From assembly GCA_025917655.1 (NCBI GenBank), contig CP084615.1, positions 744,001-808,000 of the forward strand: 64,000 nucleotides of DNA, given 5' to 3'. The notes beneath the pieces are model-generated. The model ran no database searches. It was not told the DNA's origin and saw only the letters and a program-made list of their open reading frames with translations. Made by a program: the position numbers and the translations under genes. The stretch comes from Chlorella sorokiniana (lineage: Eukaryota; Chlorophyta; Trebouxiophyceae; Chlorellales; Chlorellaceae). How positions within the stretch are numbered: the stretch's first letter is position 1; each line of letters begins with the position of its first letter. This document shows, piece after piece, positions 35,129 to 46,432 of the stretch.

Positions 35129-35323
35129 ACAGCCACCACCTCGGTGTGTGCAGCCACACACCAACAAACCGTCCAGAGTTGCATGTGGCTGGACATTAGT
35201 ATAGTTGCCGAGGATTTTTGGAGAACAACAGATGGAAGCAATCGCATGAAATCAATCGAATGAAATGCAGCAAGCAAACATAGTCGCAGTGTTTGCAGCG
35301 ACGCAGCGACCCAGCCTCGTGCC

Positions 35324-38300
35324 TCACAGCCTGTAGTCCTTGCCCGCGCCAAACTTCCAGCTGTCCATGGCGCGCCGCATGAGGAAGCGCGGCCCTGGCG
35401 GCAGCCGCTCGATCAGCGGGCCGTACTTCTGCGGGCGCGCAGCAGTTCCTTGGGGTTTAGGGAGTGGAATCCACGCATCGAGGAAGAGAGCCGCTGGCCC
35501 CCAGCAAACGCTCTCCGCTTCGTGCCCTGCTGGCGGCGCGAGGCCCGACCCCCTTTGCCGCCCACCTGCACATCCCAGTGCAGGAAAGTGTAGGCCGCCA
35601 GCCCTGCCAGGTGCGCCAGCCAGTCGAGCATGGCAGCGGGGCCCACGCGGGCCACAATCTGCGGTACCATCAGCGGGTCCGCCAGCATCTGCAAGGGGAT
35701 GCAATGCAGCACAATACACATCACATCGCATGCATGCAGCCGTGCCTCCTCCGCCTGGCCATCCCGGGCACCGAGCGCCGCCGGCAGGCGAGGCAAGTCC
35801 ACAAGAGGCCTTGCGCTGCAAGGTGCACCCAGCGCTCTGCTGCCCCAACAGGGCACAGGCGTGTGCGAAAATCCAAACATCGCCGCCGGCACCGCCGCCG
35901 CCCCACCTGCTTGCCCATGGTGCGCAGCAGGGGCCCAGCTGGATGACGTCTTGCAGGAAGGGCTTGAGGGTGGGCTCACCCAGCTCCTCCATCGCCTGCA
36001 GCGCAGCACAGCACAGCAGCGCACCGCCCCCAGCTCGAGCCGAACTCACGGCGGCGGCAGCTGGCTGGCCACAGCAAAGCGCGGCGCCAGAGCAGCGCGG
36101 CGCCTGAAGCCCCAAAGCAACATGCGCTGCACGTTTGTTTCCGGCTCGCCTTGAAGTTGGCGGCCAGCAGGCGGTTGATGAAGTCGCGGCGGTAGCTGGC
36201 GGAGCCGGCGGGGATGGACATGGCCCGCTGCAGCATCCACGCGCCGCTCAGCCCCGGGTTGTACCCGTTGATCAGCGCCAGGCTGCGCGCGTCCACCATG
36301 CCCGCCTCCAGCGCCTCCGAAACGGCGTCGGTGAGGCGGCCCAGGTGCCGCGTCAGCGCGCCAAAGCCGCCAAAGCTGCAGAGCGGGGAATGGGGCAAGA
36401 ATGCTGAGCGGCGAATCTTGCAGGGGAGCCATTCACACCAGCACAAGGGGCAGCAAACACAGTGACAGCTAGCCTGCCCAGCTGGACTGGATTGCAGCAG
36501 GCGGCTCGGCGGCGCAGCCCAGCTGGCCGTGCTGACCATCCCAGGCTGGCTGCCCCACCTGAGCGGCGACTGGATGCCGCTGGCGTCGCCCACTTGCAGC
36601 ACGCGGTCAAAGGCGGGGCGCAGCGGGAGTCGCGGTAAGTGGGGAACGCGCCCCACAGGATGCGCAGTACCGCCAGATCCTCCAGGGCCACCCCCTGGTA
36701 CCGCGGCATCAGCCGCCAATAGTCCTCCAGCAGCGCCTCCAGCGAGGGCCGCTCAGGCTGCGGGGTGGGATGAAGTGGGGGAGTCGAGTGTGCATGTGGG
36801 AGGGCGAAGGCTGCTCCGTCGCCGCGGCAGGGCCAAGCGGGAGGCAGAGGGGCGGGGTAGCGTGAGATGGTGACGGGCGGCAGCCAGCCAAGCACCTCAC
36901 CTCAGCATCTAGGTAGGTGAACAGGTAAGTGGTCCGATCGCTGGGGCCGCTGCCAGCTGGGAAGGCCTCCCTGCAGCGCATGCAGCACGGCTGGTGACGC
37001 GGAAGCGACTGCGCCGAGCAAACAGCGGGGCCAGAGAGGGCTGGATCGTGCAGCACGCAGAAGGAGCCAAACCGCGGGCGCTTGCCAGAAAAATTGGGTG
37101 TTGTGCACTGCCGCGGCCTCGCTGCTGCTGCCTCCGCCGCCGCCGCTGGCCGCTGCCGCGGGCGGCTGGGAGTGGCTGTTGGTGAGGATGACGTCGCCGG
37201 TGGTGTTGGAAGCTGGCGGGAAGCCGCGGGCGCAGGAGCCGACGACGAGGCACACCCCGTCTGGCTTGCGGCCCCAGCGCACCTGCCGCACGATGGGGGA
37301 GGCATGCCCCATTGCATCCAGCAGCAGGGCGGCTGTGAGCTGGCGCTGAGCTGGCTGGCCTGCCGCACCCTTGCCGCCGCCGCCGCCGCTGACCTGCAGG
37401 CTGACGCCGTCTGGGTGCACAGCCACGCCCGCTACCGCGGTGCGCTCCAGCACCGCGCCGCCCGCAGCCTCGGGCGGCGCCGCGCCGCGGCCACCAGGGC
37501 GCGGGGCTGACCCCAGGTTCAGCACGTCCCGCGTCCACACCTCGGCGCTGTGCTTGGGGGTGTCGCCGTAGAAGCCCACCCTCACTGCAGGCACGGGCAG
37601 AGCAGCCGTGGAGGCCAGCCAGGGCCGGCAGGCTGGCTCAGCCCCGGGTCGGCGCCCCAGCCCACGGGCGCGGCTGCTGCGCGCCAGACGTGCCCGGCGA
37701 CGAAACCAGCGGGCGACATAACCTATCCCCCCACCACACACACACACACCGCCGCTTCAGGGGCGCACGGGGTTGAACTCCATTGAGATGCAGCCCTCTG
37801 CCTCCTCCCGCGACAGCACCCCCAGGTGCACCAGGTCCGCCAGCTCTTTCCTGCTGATGTTCCACTCCTGGGCGCGGCCCAGCAGCGGCCCGCGCTCCAC
37901 CACCGCCACCCGCAGGCCCCGCAGCTGCAGGGCAGCCGCCAGGAAGATGCCCAGCGTGCCGCCGCACACCACGGCGTCGTACTGCGGAGGGGCGCCCAGC
38001 GGGGAGCGCTGTTCGCGGATGAACTGCGGCCGGGGCCCCACACCTGCTCCGGAGGGCGGCAGCAGCTGAAGGTTGGTGCAGAGAAATGCGAACAAAGCGG
38101 CATGCCCACGGCGCTGCCAGCAGCAGGCAGCAGCGTGTTGCCCACCGTGCGATTCCGCAGTTCTTTCCAAGCGGCGTCCGCGCGCTTCAGGGCCTCGTAG
38201 CTGGTGGTGCCGCCGGCGCCGGAAGCTGGAGGGGGGCCAGCCGTGGCGGTGCGTCGGAGGAATGGGCAGCCGGGCAGGCACCTCCGCCCCAGCTCAGAGT

Positions 38301-38631
38301 AGGGAGGCAATGCTAGCAGGAAAATAGCCAGTGGAGTTATGTGGCAGAACTTTTGAGACTATCGGTATTCACCTTGGTCTCCAGCTGCTGCATTTTCTTC
38401 CATCTGCCTGAACATGCGCTCGGTGAGACCCTCCGCCGGCGCAGGCGGCGCTTGTCCAGCGGCGCTGTCAACGCTGGCACCTGCAGCCCTTGTACTCCGA
38501 TCATTGCTCGCTGTCGAGCTTCGGGGTTTGCAAGCGGGCTTGGGAGGCTGAAGCCTGGTACCAGACGCAGAGCCCGCCTTACTCACGAGCGGGGAGGCGC
38601 GAGCATGCGCCACGCGCATTGATAAAGACAT
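35324..38631 (-). CDS. Plastid FAD-dependent oxidoreductase ('lycopene beta/epsilon cyclase-like' plant family)
   Basis: Uncharacterised plant and algal flavoprotein family, named for a distant likeness to lycopene cyclases; substrate unknown. Exon 1 (from 38631; an in-frame ATG at 38646 is also possible) encodes an Ala/Ser/Arg-rich, transit-like leader and GLTERMFRQMEENAA. Then come a short exon (YEALKRADAAWKELRNRT) and the Rossmann exon YDAVVCGGTLGIFLAAAL..GLRVAVVERG with EWNISRKELADLVHLGVLS. Later exons carry LLLDAMGHASPIVRQVRWG, KPDGVCLVVGSCARGF, FPAGSGPSDRTTYLFTYLD, LLEDYWRLMPRYQGV, QVGDASGIQSPL, SFGGFGALTRHLGRL and the C-terminal FLMRRAMDSWKFGAGKDYRL. The order matches the plant family from end to end. 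One base is missing in a C run near 36625 (TYRDS / PLRPAFDRV). It lies head-to-head with the next gene. Confidence 0.88.
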
Positions 38632-38781
38632 GATCGTGCCTTGCACTTACTATTAATGGTCAATGGACAAGAATGGCTCCGCTGAGGGAGCGTGGAAGGA
38701 CATGCATTTTGGGGTTTCTGTCTTCTTGAAAAGAGAACGTGATCAGCACAGTGTTTTTCGGATCGAAAGAGTATTGTTACA
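38632..38781. promoter_or_regulatory. Bidirectional promoter region (flavoprotein / embryogenesis-like)
   Basis: Only about 150 bp lies between the two divergent start codons. It is AT-richer than the flanks, so both promoters and 5' UTRs must be packed here. The two products are both predicted organellar proteins. Confidence 0.5.
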
Positions 38782-39606
38782 ATGTTGTCGCGCAACCTGG
38801 CATCGTTAGCCAAATGCTTGGGCATAAGAATGGAGGCAGGGCCTGCACGGGGAGTCTGGCACTGCCAGCAGCAACTGCAGCAACCACAGAGACAGTACCA
38901 ATGTCGGACATATTCCAGCGGCACGCTAGATGACCATCAGGACGAGGTGCCGCCGCTGCCGCCGATGCCCGCCACCACCCGCCGCCTTTGCTGTCTTGTC
39001 GCCAGTTCTGCTGCTCTAATTTTACTGTTATCGAATCAGAAGTTTGCAAGCGGTAGGAACTCAAGCTGAAGGCGGAATATGCATCATGGTGCGATGGTTG
39101 CGCGCAGGTGGAAGCGATTAATGAAAAGTTTGTGGAGGCGCGCGACGAGATCGAGTATGCTCAGGAGGATGCTGGTGAGGAGCTTACTGCCATCTTCATG
39201 CGTGCAGGCTCTGTCATCTGCAGCGCTCTCGTCGGTGCCCCCGACCCAGCATCGCCCCTCGCTTTGTGTGCTGCAGAGACGGTCTACTTCAACGAGAGTG
39301 CAGACGCGGCTCGCAAGGCTGTCGGGGAAGTGCTGGATGCATACGGCCAGCTGTGCGCCAAGCTCAGGTGCAGCAGAATGGGGCCGCGGGCGTTTGCGAT
39401 TCAGCGCTGCGCTTGCAGCGCTGCGCGGCTGGCATGCTGACGCGCGGCTTGTTGTGTCCTGTTGCTGTTGCCCAGGCTGCGTGCGCCCTGTGTCCGTCAT
39501 GCGCTGCAGCGAGGACGAGCGCGGCAGGCTGCAGCGGTCCATGGGCCTGAAGATGGAGCAGCTGAAGGCTGAGCTGGACCAGCTGGACCACCTGCATGCC
39601 GACTGA
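38782..39606 (+). CDS. Mitochondrial 'embryogenesis-like' small conserved protein
   Basis: Short protein family conserved in plants, annotated 'embryogenesis-like' with unknown biochemical role. Exons are 38782-38946, 39108-39174, 39277-39367 and 39510-39606, all joining in phase, for about 139 residues. Exon 1 encodes a basic leader with Arg, Ser and Gln but few acids (MLSRNLASLAKCLGIRME..), typical of mitochondrial targeting. The conserved part is AINEKFVEARDEIEYAQEDAG, ETVYFNESADAARKAVGEVL and SEDERGRLQRSMGLKMEQLK, closely following the plant pattern of 'IEYA', 'YFNE' and 'RSMGLK.EQLK'. No break is seen. It shares a short promoter with the divergent flavoprotein gene. Confidence 0.85.
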
Positions 39607-40497
39607 CTGCCTTCTCTCCCGCCGCAACTGACTGTTCATGCTTGACTTGCCGTTCGATTCTTTAACCTTTCAGCATTTCTTACATTGGACTTATCAGCAG
39701 AGCCCCGCGAGGGCATGAGGCACAAGGTTGTCGAAATGGGAAACTTGGAGACGAAGCAAGGCAGTGAGTAGCAAGAGCAAGAGCGACGGGCGACACACAG
39801 CTGAAATGGAGAGGGAGGCCGAAGCGGGGCGACGCATGGGCCGCTGCGCTGGCAGCAACAAACTCGAAGGGGCCGGGCAGGGAGTGCAATAAACCGGCCC
39901 CTTGCAGGATCGCCGGCACGAGGGGCCAGGGCGGGGAGTGATGGTCAGTGAGCAGTGTCAAGAAGGCTCAGCAGGCAGGCAGCAGCACTGGCGGCGGCTG
40001 GAGCACGCTCCGCCCCTGAGGGATGCGCGGTGCTGCTGCCCGCACTGCTGGCCGGGTGTCGGGAGGGCAAAAACTGGGAGGCTGGCGATGCAAGGCAGGG
40101 TGCGTGGCAGAGGTGCAAGCCATGCAGAACCTGCGATGCAAGCATGCAGCCGAGGCGATACCAGGTACCAGAAGGAAAGTAGCAATGCAGAGCTGTGCGC
40201 GGCGGTGCAAGACGCCAGCAGGAAGATCGGGTGATGGCACAGGAAGGGGGGATGGGCTGAGGGAGGATCACCCTCCAAAAATACTGGCAGATGTTGTTCA
40301 AAGGCTTTCACGGTAGTGCACACTAGAGTCACAGACGGGGCGTGCGGAGAGGCTACGCCGGGCTTACGTGCCCTAACCCAGAAGGGGTGGAGGGGAGCAG
40401 GCTGGCTGATGACGCCGGCAGCACCCCTGCTCCCAAGAGCCGCCTTGCAGGCATGCCAAACGGCAGGGGTGCCTGTCAGCAAGGCATGCCGAAGAAC
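39607..40497. other. Intergenic between converging 3' ends
   Basis: Separates the stop of the embryogenesis-like gene (+) from the stop of the ELL gene (-). It should hold both 3' UTRs. Open frames here show no conserved motif or splice context. I see no gene. Confidence 0.5.
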
Positions 40498-43398
40498 TCA
40501 CTTTACGCGCACGGCGGTGGCGGCCGAGGCAGGGCCGCTGCCGTTGGAGTGCTGCTGCTGCTGCTGCTGGCGCTGCAGCTGGCGCACAAACTCGGCCATG
40601 CGCGCCTTGGCAGCAGACAGCTCCTGGTGCAGCACCCTGGCAGGAAGGAACCCAGGAAGTGGAGTGATGGAGTCAGAGGGGGAGGGGGGCAGGGGCGGTG
40701 GCGGCCATCTGCCCGCCGACCGTAAAGCTTGTCGACGGCATTGCTTCACCAGCAGGCCTGCCAGCCTCCGCGGTGCGTGCCACGCAGCCAGCCCAATGCC
40801 ATGCAGCCCAGCAGGCCCGCGTTCCACAGCCACAAGCCGACCCTCACTTGTATGCGGAGTCCCAGCGCTGAGCGCGCCCCCGCCGCCGCTGGAGCGCCTC
40901 CACCTCTGCAGCCAGGCGTGCCTCCTCCGCAGGGCTGGCGGCGCCCCTCATGGCGGCGGCCAGCGCCTCAAAGTCCTTCTTGTGCGCCTCAATCAGCTGG
41001 TGCAGCGCAAAGTAGGTCTGCGGCAGGGGGAGGAAGCCAGCCGGTGGGGCTTTTGAGGGGGGTGGAGCACAGCATTGACGACAGGCGGTAGGCGGTTGGC
41101 GACAGCGCACGAATGGCAAGGCCGGTGTCGAAGCAGCGCCCATGCCGGCAGAAGCCCTCCAGAAGGGGTTTGCCGTCTCGGCATCAGCCTTCAGGCAGCA
41201 AGCAGCCGACATCCTATACCACAGAGCGCGTCAGCCAGCAGCGGCAAGCAGCAGGCAGGCGCCGCACCTCGTATTTGGCGTTGAAGGCGGCGGCGCGCTC
41301 CTCGTACTCTTCGCGGCTGGCAATGGGGCCGCGGGCTGCGGCTGCCGGTCAGCGTGCTCCTCGATCCACGAGTCGTCGGCGTGGTCAGAGCCGCGACTGC
41401 TGCTTGTGCGGCGGCGAGCGGCGGCGGCGACCCCGCCTGCGCTGCCGCTGCTAGCACCAGCAGGACCCACGGAGGGCGGGGGGGGCGGTGGCAGCCGCCT
41501 GCTGCTGCTGCTGCTGCTGCGGCTGCACCGGGGGCCAGAGTGCACGCCGCCGACGCCGTCGCTGTCGTCATCGTCGGTCCAGGAATCCAGCCGGGCGCGC
41601 TTTCCGCCGCCGGCCGGCCGGGCGGCTGCCGCCCCAGCAGCAACCCCTCGTCAGCGGCCGGCGGCGCGGGTGCGGGTGCAGCCGAGGAGGCACGGCGCTT
41701 GCGGCCGCGGCCGCCGCTGCCGTCCCCTTGGGGGAGGCTGCGTCGGCGGAGGGCGGCGGCGGGGAGGAGCCACCTGGCGCCAGCTCGTCCAGCTCCTTCA
41801 GCAGTACAGGATACACCACGTACAGCCCCGGGGACTTGAACTCTGCGACGCGAGGGCAAGCCAGCGGCACCAAGCATTCACTGCGATGCTCACCCACATG
41901 CAGGCTCACACCCAGCAGTCAAAGTGTGTATCTTTTGCTAGGCTGAAGATCACGCTCCAGCACGGTTTCAAGGTGCTGGCGGACCAGAGTGACGGTCACT
42001 GCTGGGTGCACTGACCCAGCAACTTGCACAGCGCTGGAGCGTTGACTTCCAGCCCTGGACACGCACACAGGCCAGGCTGGCAGCACAGCACTCGTGCTGT
42101 GCACCGCCAAGCCGACCCTGCGACACCGGTGCAGGCAGGCATGCTGTGGAGCAGAGCGAGCGAACCGTGCGGCCCCGCTCACCCGCCACCGCCTTGAGCG
42201 CTCGTTCCAGCTGGTCCTTGGAGGGGGCCTTGAAGCTGCGCACGCAGGAAGCCAGGTTGCCCAGGGCTGCGGGAGGAAAGGACCGCGGGGGGGGCGGGGG
42301 CGGGGGCAGGGGGCTCAAGGCTTGAGCGCGCGCTGAGGCAAGGCCTGCAGCCGAGCCGTTGCTTCAAAAGCAACGGCTCGGCCGCCGTGCTCGGCTCGCT
42401 GCTGGGGCATCGCAGCGGGAGCAGCGGTTATGACAGCAGCGGCAGTCGCAGCCGCAGCGGCGGGCGCTCACTGGCTTTCACCGCGCCGATGCCCATCTGC
42501 CGCTCCGACAGCACCGCAATGAGGATGTGGCGCAGGGAGGCACCGCTGCGCGCCAGCCGCTGAGCCAGCGGCGACGCCGACGCCTGCAGCGAGCCTTGGC
42601 TGCCCGCGGCGCTGCCAACGCGGCTCCCCAGCTTGCCCGTGGAGGCAGACTTGTGCATTGGACGGGGCGGCGGCGGCGCCGCGGCGGGCGGCGGCGGCGT
42701 GGCACCCGCGCCGCGCTGCCAGGGTGCGCCGGCGGCCTGCCTGCCCGGCGCCGTCGGCACGGTGGGCGGCGGCTGCTGGCGCTGCTGGACTGCCGGGGGA
42801 GCCGCCGCTGGCTGCGGCGGCGGAGTTGCGCGGCTGGGCATGGGCGGCGGCGTCACGCGGCGTACCACCGGCCCTGGCTTGCCAGCCTTGGGGCCCGGCC
42901 GACCGTCCAGCAGCAGCGCCTTGCGCTCGCTGCCCCGCCGCTCCGCTTCCTCCGCCCGAGCACGCACGCGTTCGCGCTCATCGGCGATGTTGCGCTGCAC
43001 CATGAGCTTCTGGCGCACAGCGGCGACGACGGCCGGGCGGCGCCGCCCTCCGGCGCCAGGTGCAGCAGGTCGCACGTCTCCTCTGGCAGGGCGTTGAAGC
43101 GGAAGGTCGAGCCGCCGATGGTGATGCACTGCGAGCATGGATGAGGAGCAAACAGCAAGCACTCAGGAGAGGGCAGCATTGGTGAAGATTGTGCCTAGGA
43201 GCGTGCCGTCTGCAGCGGCGCCTCCCAGAGCCCTCCCCGGCTCACGTTGCCCTGGGCACCCTCTCCGAAGCGGATGTTTGCATTCTGGCCTGTTCCCTCA
43301 GCTCCCAGCAGCGCCTCCAGCAGAGCAGGAGTGAGGCGCAGCTGGACTGCATATGCGCCCTGCTGCTGGGGAGGCACGGCGAAGGAAACCCGCTTCAT
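40498..43398 (-). CDS. ELL: RNA polymerase II elongation factor ELL homologue
   Basis: Elongation factor that suppresses Pol II pausing, part of super/little elongation complexes in animals. The start at 43398 encodes MKRVSFAVPPQQQGAYAVQL and LTPALLEALLGAE..ANIRFGEGAQGNV, then ITIGGSTFRFNALPEETCDLL, matching the ELL N-terminal domain. Next come a helix-rich basic part (QKLMVQRNIADERERVRARA), a Pro/Ala linker, SGASLRHILIAVLSERQMG, the winged-helix-like SFKAPSKDQLERALKAVAG and FKSPGLYVVYPVLLKELDEL. An acidic/Ser linker (DSWTDDDSDG) leads to the C-terminal occludin/ELL domain: SREEYEERAAAFNAKYE, TYFALHQLIEAHKKDFEALA, RWDSAYK, LHQELSAAKARMAEFVRQLQ. TGA is at 40500-40498. Single-base breaks near 43055, 41600 and 41320 lie in or beside GC runs. 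It is divergent from LSM7. Confidence 0.85.
42350..42382. repeat. Perfect inverted repeat, 15-bp stem with 3-nt loop
   Basis: Left arm 42350-42364 (GCCGAGCCGTTGCTT) and right arm 42368-42382 are exact reverse complements around CAA. It lies in an ELL intron between the AVLSERQMG and SFKAPSKD exons. A second small palindrome (GCTCAAG/CTTGAGC) lies about 40 bp to its left, around 42313-42327. Confidence 0.85.
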
Positions 43399-43804
43399 GA
43401 CCGCCACTGCGGTGTTTCTGGGGCTGTCTCAGGCCCCGGCCAACAAGCGAAACGGCATTGCTTGGCCAGCGGCGATGTGCGGGGGTCAATAGAGCTCAAC
43501 ACGTTTGTGGACTTGCTAAATTGATTTGCTTGAGATCAGATGAAGTCGTGGATAGTGCGCAAACGCGCAGCAAGGCAGCGAGGAAGCCGTGCTTCCACGG
43601 CGCCTTTCCTGAACGCCCATGCAGAGGGTTAGCCTGACTGCCATGCACTGCAAGCAGCAGTGTTCGTTGAAAATCTTAGTCGAATACTGAACAGCACCTG
43701 ATCAGTCTTCCGACGCTCCCCGCCATCACCTTGCCCGCCGCTCAGTCTCGTGTGAGCAAGCAAACAAAACATCGAGGCCAATCTGTAGCACTCCGGGCAG
43801 CAGG
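43399..43804. promoter_or_regulatory. Bidirectional promoter region (ELL / LSM7)
   Basis: About 400 bp between divergent start codons of two RNA-metabolism genes. It is AT-richer than the flanks. Open frames inside lack motifs. It should contain both promoters and 5' UTRs. Confidence 0.5.
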
Positions 43805-44350
43805 ATGGCTAGCCGCGGCAAGGAGAGCGCCCTCGACCTTGCAAAGTTTGTGGACAAGAGTATTCGCGTAAAGCTGGCGGGAGGACGTGAAGGTGAGAAT
43901 TTGGCGATTGATGATGCGCAGCCGAAGCTCAAGCCGCTGCCGCTGGGGGCCCGCTCTCTGCCGCCGCCTGTGTGCCCACTAGCGCCTGAGTTCCCCGCCT
44001 CATCGTGCACACACCTGTCTGCAGTGGTAGGCGTGCTCAAAGGGTACGATCAGCTGCTGAACCTCGTGCTAGATGAGGCAGTGGAGTACTTGAGAGGTGT
44101 GGCGGGGGCAGCTGTCTGCGCAGCACTCGATGCAGCGTCTGCGCATGCGCACGTCTGGTTGCGAGGCCGGTTCGTGTGCCCCATCTCTCTCCCTCGCTCC
44201 TCCGCAGATCCCGAAGACCCCATGCGGGTTACGGACCAGACGCGGCCCATGGGTCTCATCGTCTGCCGCGGCACTTCGGTCATGCTGGTGGTGCCCACAG
44301 CGGGCACGGAGGAGATTGCCAACCCCTTCCAGCAGGAAATGGAGGGCTGA
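43805..44350 (+). CDS. LSM7: U6 snRNA-associated Sm-like protein LSm7
   Basis: Subunit of the LSm2-8 ring on U6 snRNA 3' ends (splicing) and the LSm1-7 ring that promotes mRNA decapping. Exons 43805-43892, 44025-44096 and 44208-44350 join in phase for about 100 residues, the normal length. Sm1: ALDLAKFVDKSIRVKLAGGREVVGVLKGYDQLLNLVLDEAVEYL. Sm2: RPMGLIVCRGTSVMLVVPTAGTEEI, ending NPFQQEMEG. The insert between Sm1 and Sm2 (RDPEDPMRVTDQTR) and the RGTSV..V motif are specific to LSm7. No frame break; start and stop are clear. Confidence 0.97.
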   Translation: MASRGKESALDLAKFVDKSIRVKLAGGREGENLAIDDAQPKLKPLPLGARSLPPPVCPLAPEFPASSCTHLSAVVGVLKGYDQLLNLVLDEAVEYLRGVAGAAVCAALDAASAHAHVWLRGRFVCPISLPRSSADPEDPMRVTDQTRPMGLIVCRGTSVMLVVPTAGTEEIANPFQQEMEG

Positions 44351-44640
44351 CGCTTGCTTGCAGCACGAGGCTCACCCCTGTTTGCCTGCCCCGCGCTTAC
44401 CCTGTTTCCTGGTTCATTCCTTGCTAACCCCTCTGACTGCTGCTGACTCTGCTTCCTGCTCCCGCATGCTCTGCTTCTCAGCTTGCAATGACCAAGACCT
44501 TTTTCTGCCTGCCGCATACTACACTTGAACTACTGACTCGTTGATTCAAGCTTGTGAGAACATGGCAGCCGTCCAAGGGTGTCACAAGGGTGGTGGTGGT
44601 GGAGGTTCAAGGTGCAAGCATCCAAAAGCCTCCCGTCATT
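44351..44640. other. Short intergenic between converging 3' ends
   Basis: Under 300 bp between the LSM7 stop (+) and the CIA30 stop (-). It holds both 3' UTRs and no gene. Confidence 0.6.
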
Positions 44641-45978
44641 TCATTCCTCTGGTTTCCGCACCTCACGCTGCCGCTGCTCCTCCTCCTTCCGGTCCCTCTC
44701 CTCCTCTTCCCCTGGGCTGTACATGCTGCTGTTGCGCGCAGCTATCCAGTCGATGCCTAGCCGGTACGGCCCCTGCACCCAAGGCACAGGCTTTCCGTGT
44801 CACCCTCTTGGGGCGGTACCGCATGGCCGTTCCCAGGGGGCCCAGCACATCCCTTTCCCCCTCCCCCTGCTTCCGGCGCTCCACATTTGTTTGGAGCTCC
44901 CCACCTGCGGCTGGTCGTCCCCGCCTGCCAGGGAGATGCCTATGGAGGTGATGCGCTTGGAGTTGACCTCCACAACCTCCTCCACCACCTTGCCCTGCCA
45001 CGTCAGCAGGAAGCGCGAGAGCGGGATCTCCACCTCGCTCCATTCGCCCTTGCTGCGCAGCAAGGGAGAAGCGTTTGATTGTTTTTCGTGGGGGAGGGGG
45101 CGAGGGGGGGGATGCAGTTGCGGGGGCGGGCACGCAGTTGCATGGGCGGCCGCACGGCATGCTCAGTCAGGAGGTTGGGTGTGTGATGGAGACGGCCGAG
45201 GCTGGGACAGGGGCTCACCGCGCAAACAGGAATGCCTGCCAGACATCCTTGGACCTTTCATCCACCAGCCAGTTCTCGCAGCGCAGGTTGGCAATGTACT
45301 GCCGCCCGTCGCCATACACCCTGCGGGGCCCGGCGCCAGCGGTTGCAGAGGCGCCAGCCCGCCCCCACCCCGCAGTTTTCCCGGCTTGCAAGCATCCCTG
45401 GCAATCATGCGCGCATCCCGCTGGTAGAAAGCTGGCTGGTTGTCGCGCTGCACCTGAACACGAGGGAGTCAAAGTCCTCAAGGTCGAGCGTGCCTTCCTC
45501 AGGCGGCGCGCTGAACATGCCGGCATAGCCGCTGCGCTTGAGCCGTGGGTCGGCATTGTCCCCCACCGCCCTGCTGAAGTCACCGCCCAGCACGGCGGTG
45601 CCCTGTTGCAGAGGGGTGAGCGGTCAATGTGGTTAGGGAGCCCGTGGGTAGCTCCTGGGCAGCAGCACAGATGGCTGCCTGGGCGCACCATGGGCTTCGT
45701 TGTGAGGTACAACTCTGCCGTGGATTTCCCTCCCAGCTCCTCATCAGAGAAGGTGAGCCACTTGCGTATGTCGTCTGGATGCTTGAACTCAAACAGCTTG
45801 CGCTGGCCCTCGCCAAACGGCCCCCGCTGAACTGCACAGGCAAGCGGCGGCGGGACGGGGTGGTCAGGGCGGGTCGCGAGTCCTGGTTATTGAGAACAAT
45901 GGTAAAGGATGAAGGTAGGACTGTACCTCTGGAAACGAAGTCTTGTGTGCTCTTCAGCAGCCTTCGGAGCAGCGCCAT
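44641..45978 (-). CDS. NDUFAF1: Complex I intermediate-associated protein 30 (CIA30/NDUFAF1)
   Basis: Mitochondrial assembly factor for respiratory complex I, acting on the early membrane-arm intermediate. The start at 45978 (MALLRRLLKSTQDFVSR) is short and basic. Exon 2 gives QRGPFGEGQRKLFEF, DDIRKWLTFSDEELGGKSTA and LYLTTKPM. Exon 3 gives GTAVLGGDFSRAVGDN, RSGYAGMFSAPPEEGTLDLE and FDSLVFR. The next exons carry VYGDGRQYIANLRCENWL, WQAFLFAR, GEWSEVEIPLSRFLLTWQGKV, VNSKRITSIGISLAGGD and YRLGIDWIAA, with a charged tail (EEEERDRKEEQRQREVRKPEE) and TGA at 44643-44641. These follow the CIA30 domain (galactose-binding-like fold) closely, e.g. 'F.G.FS', 'DGR.Y', 'IGIS...G...G.FRL.IDWI'. No frame break is seen. 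Confidence 0.92.
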
Positions 45979-46432
45979 TCAGCGTCACTCGGAGACGACC
46001 TCCCAACGCCTTCCCTGCTCAAGAAAAGTTTCAAGATGTTAGTGCCGCGACTTGCATGCAGTGATCGAAATTCTAGGTGGCCGCAGTGAATGGGAAATTG
46101 ATTGCCAGTGTGGCGTCGCAGCGCGCGAGCCATGCAGGTATTTCCTTGAAGGAGAGCGACCTTTGCAGGCTGACAACTGATCCACGGACCAAACATGCTT
46201 GGTTGAGGCGCCTGGCCGCAGGCGCCGGTCGCGAACGACAGCGCGCCGTTGTTTAGCTGAGTGGCGCAGCAGCCCAGCGTCGCAGAGGACATATAGAGTA
46301 CAAGTAAGTCTATGGCAAGCCACATGCACGCTTACAAATCCCCCAAGACCGTCACGTGGACGCCCACCAGCCGCTGCCGCCCCGCACTTGGGCGGGCTGA
46401 CTGGGAGCAGTGGGTGCTGCTTCCCTGCAGAC
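45979..46432. promoter_or_regulatory. Divergent intergenic region (CIA30 / VPS13-like)
   Basis: About 450 bp between the two start codons. The plus-strand ATG at 46433 lies two bases after a CTGCAG acceptor-like site, so the VPS13 transcript may have a 5' UTR intron here. No gene could be supported inside. Confidence 0.45.
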
